From: an uncultured Porphyromonadaceae bacterium
Lineage (GTDB): Bacteria > Bacteroidota > Bacteroidia > Bacteroidales > Muribaculaceae
Direction of reading: 5' to 3'
DNA length: 10,146 nucleotides
Assembly: GCA_900554265.1 (NCBI GenBank)
Contig: USGZ01000033.1
Span: 1-10,146, forward strand
Every line of letters begins with the position of its first letter. Position 1 is the first letter of the stretch. The notes below the pieces were generated by a model. That model was not told where the DNA came from and did not search any database. It was given only the letters and a program-made list of their open reading frames with translations. The translations under genes were made by a program, and so were the position numbers. Shown in pieces: positions 5,219 through 10,146 of this stretch.

Positions 5219-8200
5219 TTAGCGGACGATAATCTTGGAGGTCCTGTCGCCTACGGTTACCATGTAGATTCCGGCTGCGACGGGAATGCGGACAACTTCG
5301 GGAGCCACGGCGCTGTGGAGCGTGCGGCCGTCGACGGCGTTGACCGTTACGAGGGCGCCAGCGGCACCGCGGACGATGATGTTGCCTTCCTCGGCGGTGA
5401 TGCTCACGTTGGCTTCAATCATGTCCAGACCGCTTTCGTCGACGCTGGCGGCGTTGGAGCCGCGGGATTCACCGGCGGTGTAGACCGTGGTGACTACATA
5501 GGTGGTCTTGCTGTCCGGAGCGGCGGCGTCGGTGAAGGTGCATTCAGCCTCGGGCTCGGCGTTGAGCTTCTCGCCGTTGCGCCAGATGTTGTAGCCTACG
5601 ATGGAGAGGTCGGCGGTGGAGTAAGCCTTCTCGTAGGTGATGTCGTCGATCATCAGCATGAAGGAGCCGGTGGCGACGCTGCGGATCGCGAAGTACTGGG
5701 TGCCGGCGGGGAGCTGCACTTCGATGAGTTCCCAGTTGGCGCCTACTACGGTCTCGGGACGCACTACGGTGAAGTCGGCGGTCTGAATGCCGGTCGTGGA
5801 AGCGAGGACCTCGATGGACTCGGGGTACTGGCTGCTGTAGCTGCGGGCATAGAAGCGGATTTTCTGTGCGTTGCCGGAGAGCTGGGGCGAGATGGCCCAG
5901 TCGTCGACCTTGCCGTCGTCGGCGCGGAAGAGCGATGCCAGGTACTGGTCGCCGCTATGGGCCGCGAAGGTGTTGTTGTCTACGTAGGGTGCGTTGAACA
6001 CGAAGAACGATGCCTTGGTCTGACCGATTGTGAAGCCGGGGAGCTGCATGTTCTGGAAGCCGCCTACGAAGGCGTCGTCGGCGTCGACGAAGGTCCAGCC
6101 TTCAAGGCTGTGGGCCCAGGCTTCGGCTTCCTCCACGCCCTCGTTGATGACTTCGGTCACGCCCTGGCTCAGGTCAGGCTCGCTCCAGGTCAGGACGGCG
6201 CCTTCGGCATTGCGGACTGCGGAGAGGTCGGTGACGGCGGGAAGTACGGACAGAACCGGGGCTACGAGGGTCTTCTCCGAGGTGTTGTTGTCGGCCACCT
6301 CATCCTCGGCGTAGACAAGTACGGCATGGAAGGCCACGGCCTGCTCGGCCAGCGGATGCATGGTCTGCGGGAAGGATACGGTCTTGGTCGTTGCGATGGC
6401 GTGGTCCGCGCAGGCTTCGGTGGCTACAAGCTCGTCGTCGGCATAGAGTTCCACGCTGTAGGCTTCCGCGGCGTTGGCGCCTTCGTTGGAAACCTTGACG
6501 TCTACGGTGTAGTCCGCCCCGGTCCTGACGCTGGAGGGCGCCGTGATGGAGACGAGGCGCAGGTCGTGGCCGGTCATGTTCTCGATTTTCAGATTGTCGA
6601 CAGCGGTCCATACGTAGCTGTTGACTGTGGCGATGATGCGGATTACCACGGTCTTGCCCTTGAAGGCGGACAGGCTTGCGATGCCCTTGCCCCAGCCGGG
6701 CTGGCCGCCGCAGATGGCGTCGACGCTACGGCTGAAGACGGTGGTGAACTGGTTGCTGCCAACCTCCGCTACGGCGATTTCGACGAGGTTCTCGTCGGGC
6801 TGGTTGCTTTCGCCGATGATGTTGAAGGTATGGAAGGAGAGGGCGGGATTCTCGATATCGGAGGGCACGATTACCTTGCCGGTCTCGAGGGCGCCGGATG
6901 CGCCGACGTTGCGGGCGTTGGCGGCGGCGTAGCCGTTGTCGCCGTCCTGCGACGGGATACCTTCGACGCCGTTGTCGTTGTAGAGGCTCCAGGTCATGTC
7001 AAGACCGGGGGTGAGCTTCTTGATCAGGAAGATGTGGGCCAGGCGGCCGTTGCCGAAGGATTCGGTCAGTTCCTCGTAGGGCTTGCCGACGGCCAGGGCC
7101 GCGGTGGCGACGAGGTCGCTCTCGCCTCCGGCGGTCTCTGCCGAGAGGGCGTACTGGACGAAGTCCTGGGTGTCGGCCGAAACAGCCTGCATCGTGTAGC
7201 TGGTGCCGCTGATGGGACCTTCGATCAGCTCGGGATAGCCGGCGGCGTCGAAGCCGTAGACTTTGTACATTACCTTGGCCGGGTTGATGGTGTTGCCGTC
7301 AACGTCTTTGTTCACGGCAGGCCAGCTGATGGTCACCTTGCCGGTATTGCCTTCCTCGGTCATTACGATGTCCTGCGGTGCAACGGGCTTCTTCACGCCT
7401 ACGAATACCGTCGAGCTCACTACCGTGCCGTCGCCGGCGGCGTTGGCGGCATAGATGGTGTAGGTCACCTCGCCCTGGACGGCAAGTACATCCTCGGCCG
7501 TAACGGTCGTGCCGGGGGCGACGTTGGCCTGCTTGACGATATAGTCGCCGCGCTTGATGAAGAGGTCGACGTTATCGGTCAGCGCCGCCCCGGAGAGGTC
7601 GACGGCCGGCGCGTCGACGGAAATCGAGACCTTGAGTTCGCCGTCGGGGTCGGGAGTGACGGTCACGGCGGTAGGTTCGCCGGGCGTTACCAGCGAGGGT
7701 CCGAAGTCGATGCGGATATCGTCGAGAATGAGATTCATCATGTCCTTGTCCGAGATGGCGTGGAATCCGAGCACGAAGGGTGAGGTCTCCTCGGGAATGT
7801 AGATAAACTCGTACTTGCCGTTTTCGGCGGTGGCGGCCAGAATGGTCGGTTCGAGGATTGTGCCCGTCATAGCACTGACGGCGGTGCTGTTGCCGTACTT
7901 CACCTCAAGGCGTTCCGGATATGAATTGCTGCTGCCGTGGGCGGTGAAGCTGATTTTGTATGCCTTGCCGGCCTCGGTGCGGACGGGAGGCGTCATGAGC
8001 CAGTCGTCGGCGGCCTGCGCGCTGTTCCAGCTGTAGCGGGCGTTGTTGGAGTAATATGTCCAGGTCTTGCTGTCGCCGTTGGCGTTGATGATGGTAAGTT
8101 CGTCCCACTGGTCGAGGCTGTCGAAACCGTTGATGTAGGGAATCGGCATATAGCCTACCGAAACCACATTCGAGGTTCCGTTGACGGTCTTGTCCCGATA

Positions 8201-9772
8201 GGTGGCGCTTACGGTGTAGGTATAGCGGGTGATGCTCTCCGGTACGGGAACCTCGGCGGTGACGCTCGTGGCGGCGATATTCTCGGCCACTACAGTGCCG
8301 TCGTTATCGCATACCACCGTATAGCGGACTTCGGCCGGGTCGATATAGCCTCCGTCGGCTGTCGTGGATACCGGTTCCCAGCTGATGGTCATGATGCCGT
8401 CGTTCCAGGTGGCGCTGACTTCAGGAGCGTTCGGAGTGCCGTGGCCAAGGAACATGGAGGCGTTGGCCTTCGGGCCGGTGAGCTCGCCGTTGACAAGATA
8501 TACGGCGAAAGTATGGAGGCCCGGTGAAGGCGACGTATATTCGAAGTCCACATGCGAGGGTGCGGCGCACTCCTTGCGGGCGACCTCGACATTGTCGACC
8601 TGAACCACATAGTCCACGACCGAAGTTTCCTCGACAGCGGGAACGTCGAACGACACATTGCCCGTCAGCGATGCCTCGGGGAAGGAAAGCGTCAGATTCT
8701 CGACGCGCCCCGGCGTGCCGGAGGCTGCCGCGGCGGCGATTCTCAGACCGCCGGCGGAGAGCCCGCAGTCATAGTCGAAAAGCTTGGTGGCTGTAGCGTT
8801 GGCCAGGTCGACCTCGTAGAGCGACGTGATGTACATGCCGCTGGCATTCCAGTAGCAGCGGCCCGTCGTGCGGTCCACTACGGCGCCGGAGCGGTACTCG
8901 GCCTTCACCGGCAGCGGGCCTATCTGGTCGAAAGTGCCGGTCTCCTTGTTCAGGCGCACGACCATGGCGGCATCCTCCTCGGAGCTGACTTCGCTCCTGG
9001 CGGGAAGAAGCATATAGAGCTGGCCATCGTTGTCGAATACCATCACCTTGGGATAGTAGTCGAAATTACAGATGGAATTGAAGGTCACCGAATTGCCGTC
9101 GATGGTCAGCGTGCCGTACTTGTAGTGCGTCTCGCCGTACCAGTCCTCGAACGGACTGCCCGTAACGGCATAAACCGTATTGGTCACCGGGTCGACCGCC
9201 GCGTTGATCATATACTCGTTGTAAGTCGAGGCCTCGGATGAGAGAAGAGCGCCCGTGGCGGCGTCGAACACCAGCATCGAGTAATCCTGCTGATAGCCCC
9301 AGTCGTCGGAAACGAGGCAGGATGCGAAAATCTTGCCGTCGTACTCCAGGTAGGTATAGATATCGCCCTCGTCGGGTATCTTGTCCTGGATGGAATATAC
9401 CAGCTCCACATTTCCGGCGCCGGTGCGCGGAAGCTTGTAGAGCCCGATGTTCTTGTTGCTGGAGCCTATCCAGGCGTCCAGGCTGAATACGAAGCCCTCG
9501 ATTTCGGGCACCGCGTCAGTAACCCTTGACGGCGACATGCGCATGGCGCCCAGGTCGGCATTCCGGAACTCCTGGCGCAGGTCGAGCGCCGCACGGCCTC
9601 CGCGGGTCCTGGGAGCCGTTCTGAGAAGTTCCACGCTTCCCGACTGAGCCACGTTGGCGCGGGCCTGGCTCTGCGTCGGACGCCCTCCGGCCTTGGCCTC
9701 CGGAACATCCGGCGACGCCGTCGCCCCCAGGGCGAGCGCCACTGTCAGCAAACTTAACAATAGCTTTTTCAT
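5219..9772 (-). CDS. Large modular secreted adhesin with T9SS-type sorting tail
   Basis: 1517 residues. A Sec signal peptide fills 1-20 (MKKLLLSLLTVALALGATAS). Residues about 88-345 look like a beta-propeller (repeated strand pairs such as GTLTIDGNSVTF, GQLYMLLP, GRCYWNASGMYITSLYEVDL). A beta-sandwich (about 355-440) and an Fn3-like module (445-540) follow. A choice-of-anchor J module covers 545-690 (DDWLMTPPVRTEAGKAYKISF, ending in LILDDIRI). Two Fn3-like modules cover 700-895, with a second jelly-roll-like module at 900-1065 ending in AVDNLKIE. A CARDB-like module (1067-1170) comes next. An Fn3 fold then begins near 1177 and is interrupted by a gingipain-type cleaved-adhesin module (1205-1383, DDWAISPQLSG, LPAGTQYFAIR, MLMIDDITYE), resuming with YNIWRNGEK (1394-1402). 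The tail 1450-1517 ends GIYMVTVGDRTSKIIVR, like a type A sorting domain but without a clear YPNP. It is expected at the surface or secreted; its ligand is unknown. Confidence 0.9.
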   Translation of the reverse strand: MKKLLLSLLTVALALGATASPDVPEAKAGGRPTQSQARANVAQSGSVELLRTAPRTRGGRAALDLRQEFRNADLGAMRMSPSRVTDAVPEIEGFVFSLDAWIGSSNKNIGLYKLPRTGAGNVELVYSIQDKIPDEGDIYTYLEYDGKIFASCLVSDDWGYQQDYSMLVFDAATGALLSSEASTYNEYMINAAVDPVTNTVYAVTGSPFEDWYGETHYKYGTLTIDGNSVTFNSICNFDYYPKVMVFDNDGQLYMLLPARSEVSSEEDAAMVVRLNKETGTFDQIGPLPVKAEYRSGAVVDRTTGRCYWNASGMYITSLYEVDLANATATKLFDYDCGLSAGGLRIAAAAASGTPGRVENLTLSFPEASLTGNVSFDVPAVEETSVVDYVVQVDNVEVARKECAAPSHVDFEYTSPSPGLHTFAVYLVNGELTGPKANASMFLGHGTPNAPEVSATWNDGIMTISWEPVSTTADGGYIDPAEVRYTVVCDNDGTVVAENIAATSVTAEVPVPESITRYTYTVSATYRDKTVNGTSNVVSVGYMPIPYINGFDSLDQWDELTIINANGDSKTWTYYSNNARYSWNSAQAADDWLMTPPVRTEAGKAYKISFTAHGSSNSYPERLEVKYGNSTAVSAMTGTILEPTILAATAENGKYEFIYIPEETSPFVLGFHAISDKDMMNLILDDIRIDFGPSLVTPGEPTAVTVTPDPDGELKVSISVDAPAVDLSGAALTDNVDLFIKRGDYIVKQANVAPGTTVTAEDVLAVQGEVTYTIYAANAAGDGTVVSSTVFVGVKKPVAPQDIVMTEEGNTGKVTISWPAVNKDVDGNTINPAKVMYKVYGFDAAGYPELIEGPISGTSYTMQAVSADTQDFVQYALSAETAGGESDLVATAALAVGKPYEELTESFGNGRLAHIFLIKKLTPGLDMTWSLYNDNGVEGIPSQDGDNGYAAANARNVGASGALETGKVIVPSDIENPALSFHTFNIIGESNQPDENLVEIAVAEVGSNQFTTVFSRSVDAICGGQPGWGKGIASLSAFKGKTVVIRIIATVNSYVWTAVDNLKIENMTGHDLRLVSITAPSSVRTGADYTVDVKVSNEGANAAEAYSVELYADDELVATEACADHAIATTKTVSFPQTMHPLAEQAVAFHAVLVYAEDEVADNNTSEKTLVAPVLSVLPAVTDLSAVRNAEGAVLTWSEPDLSQGVTEVINEGVEEAEAWAHSLEGWTFVDADDAFVGGFQNMQLPGFTIGQTKASFFVFNAPYVDNNTFAAHSGDQYLASLFRADDGKVDDWAISPQLSGNAQKIRFYARSYSSQYPESIEVLASTTGIQTADFTVVRPETVVGANWELIEVQLPAGTQYFAIRSVATGSFMLMIDDITYEKAYSTADLSIVGYNIWRNGEKLNAEPEAECTFTDAAAPDSKTTYVVTTVYTAGESRGSNAASVDESGLDMIEANVSITAEEGNIIVRGAAGALVTVNAVDGRTLHSAVAPEVVRIPVAAGIYMVTVGDRTSKIIVR

Positions 9773-10078
9773 ATAAAAATGGAATCCGGTTTCCCTGAAT
9801 GTGACGACGATGACGCGGAAACCGATTTTACGCCTTCGTCATTCTGATTGGATTTATAGCTTTTTTCTCGATATGCAAGAAATAGAAACAGGAAAATGAA
9901 ATGATACGATGCATCACCCGATTGGAGAACCGCAGGGGATTCGCGCCGCTAATATATGAATTAAAACTGCGAAATCCAAATTACTGCAAAAATTTTTTCA
10001 AGAATTCGCCAATTCTCCCAAAATTTCCTCCCTTTTGCCCCGGATTACCCAAATAACGTAATGCGGGCGTTTCAAAAC
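9773..10078. other. AT-rich 5' region of the adhesin gene
   Basis: No gene is seen in this stretch. On the minus strand it is the leader and promoter region of the adhesin gene. The bases just before the ATG are A/T-rich (ATTTTTAT) with no Shine-Dalgarno sequence, as is normal for this phylum. I found no exact TAnnTTTG element; TATTTCTTGC near 9876-9885 on the minus strand is only a loose match. Several A and T runs lie around 9960-10030. Confidence 0.5.
9787..9824 (-). repeat. Inverted repeat in the adhesin mRNA leader
   Basis: CGGTTTCC (9787-9794) and GGAAACCG (9817-9824) are perfect 8-bp arms 22 bases apart. The near arm is 15 bases upstream of the adhesin ATG. A hairpin here could influence translation or be a protein-binding site; neither is shown. 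Confidence 0.45.
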
Positions 10079-10146
10079 TCAAGGTTTCGCGCCGACGTAG
10101 GGATGCTCCCTGGAGCATCCGCAGATTATCAGCGCCTTATGGCGGA
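10079..10146 (-). CDS. Possible 3' end of a small ORF running off the window
   Basis: On the minus strand a frame is open from the window edge to a TGA at 10081-10079. It encodes at least 21 residues, beginning RHKALIICGCSR and ending EHPYVGAKP. It overlaps a perfect hairpin, so the peptide may simply be the translation of a repeated intergenic element and not a gene. No start can be seen. If it is real, it lies upstream of the adhesin gene on the same strand, with about 300 bases between. Confidence 0.25.
   Translation of the reverse strand, partial: RHKALIICGCSREHPYVGAKP
10101..10120. repeat. Perfect hairpin, 9-bp arms and 2-base loop
   Basis: GGATGCTCC (10101-10109) and GGAGCATCC (10112-10120) are fully complementary around CT. 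No T run follows on either strand, so it does not look like an ordinary intrinsic terminator. A second small hairpin, CGCC-TTAT-GGCG, follows at about 10133-10144. Together they may be part of a palindromic intergenic repeat element. Confidence 0.6.

Noticed and set aside
5141..7783. 880-codon open frame on the + strand
   Set aside because: It lies antisense to the adhesin gene, is an unnatural Gly/Val/Asp-rich sequence, and is explained by GC-rich codon use in the real frame.
7937..9241. Two further long + strand frames (196 and 229 codons)
   Set aside because: Both are shadows of the adhesin gene with the same skewed composition.
1..10146. tRNA, rRNA, riboswitch or insertion sequence
   Set aside because: I saw no cloverleaf, rRNA core, known aptamer or transposase with terminal repeats; the large protein's modules are adhesin-like, not mobile-element functions.

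Overview
The window looks like a chromosomal segment from a GC-rich member of the Bacteroidota, most likely a gut-type Bacteroidales. Four things point there. Promoter elements of the Bacteroidota type (-7 consensus TAnnTTTG) sit 14 to 26 bases before four genes. Start codons follow A/T-rich leaders with no Shine-Dalgarno sequence. There is a PorT-like outer-membrane barrel. A 1517-residue secreted adhesin ends in a T9SS-type sorting tail. I cannot name genus or species.

Left part (1-2650, all +). The 3' end of an outer-membrane beta-barrel gene is followed after only 5 bases by a 143-residue gene. I read the latter as a free-standing FtsZ C-terminal domain that keeps a T7-loop-like LDPAD segment but has no GTPase domain. 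Then come asnS (asparaginyl-tRNA synthetase) with its own promoter and a strong intrinsic terminator, and a small DUF488/YeaO-family gene.

Middle (2650-4800). A secreted helical-repeat protein carries four DnaJ-type CxxCxGxG motifs at its C-terminus (+). It converges on a two-gene minus-strand operon: an HxlR/DUF24 regulator followed 10 bases later by a YgbA-type cysteine-rich protein of the 'nitrous oxide-stimulated promoter' family. Divergent from the operon is a small cupin gene. The two divergent promoters have identical TAACTTTGC -7 elements, and a perfect 13-bp palindrome lies between them. The locus looks like a small redox or nitrosative-stress module controlled by the HxlR protein (inference).

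Right part (4780-10146). A gene-poor stretch holds the cupin terminator, a possible decayed ORF, a six-unit 10-bp tandem repeat ending in nested palindromes, and a bidirectional terminator. That terminator ends the 4.5-kb minus-strand gene for a modular surface or secreted adhesin, with a propeller-like N-terminal region, Fn3-like modules, choice-of-anchor J/cleaved-adhesin modules, a CARDB-like module and a sorting tail. Upstream of it are an AT-rich 5' region with a leader inverted repeat and, at the window edge, a perfect 9-bp-arm hairpin inside a short open frame that runs off the end.
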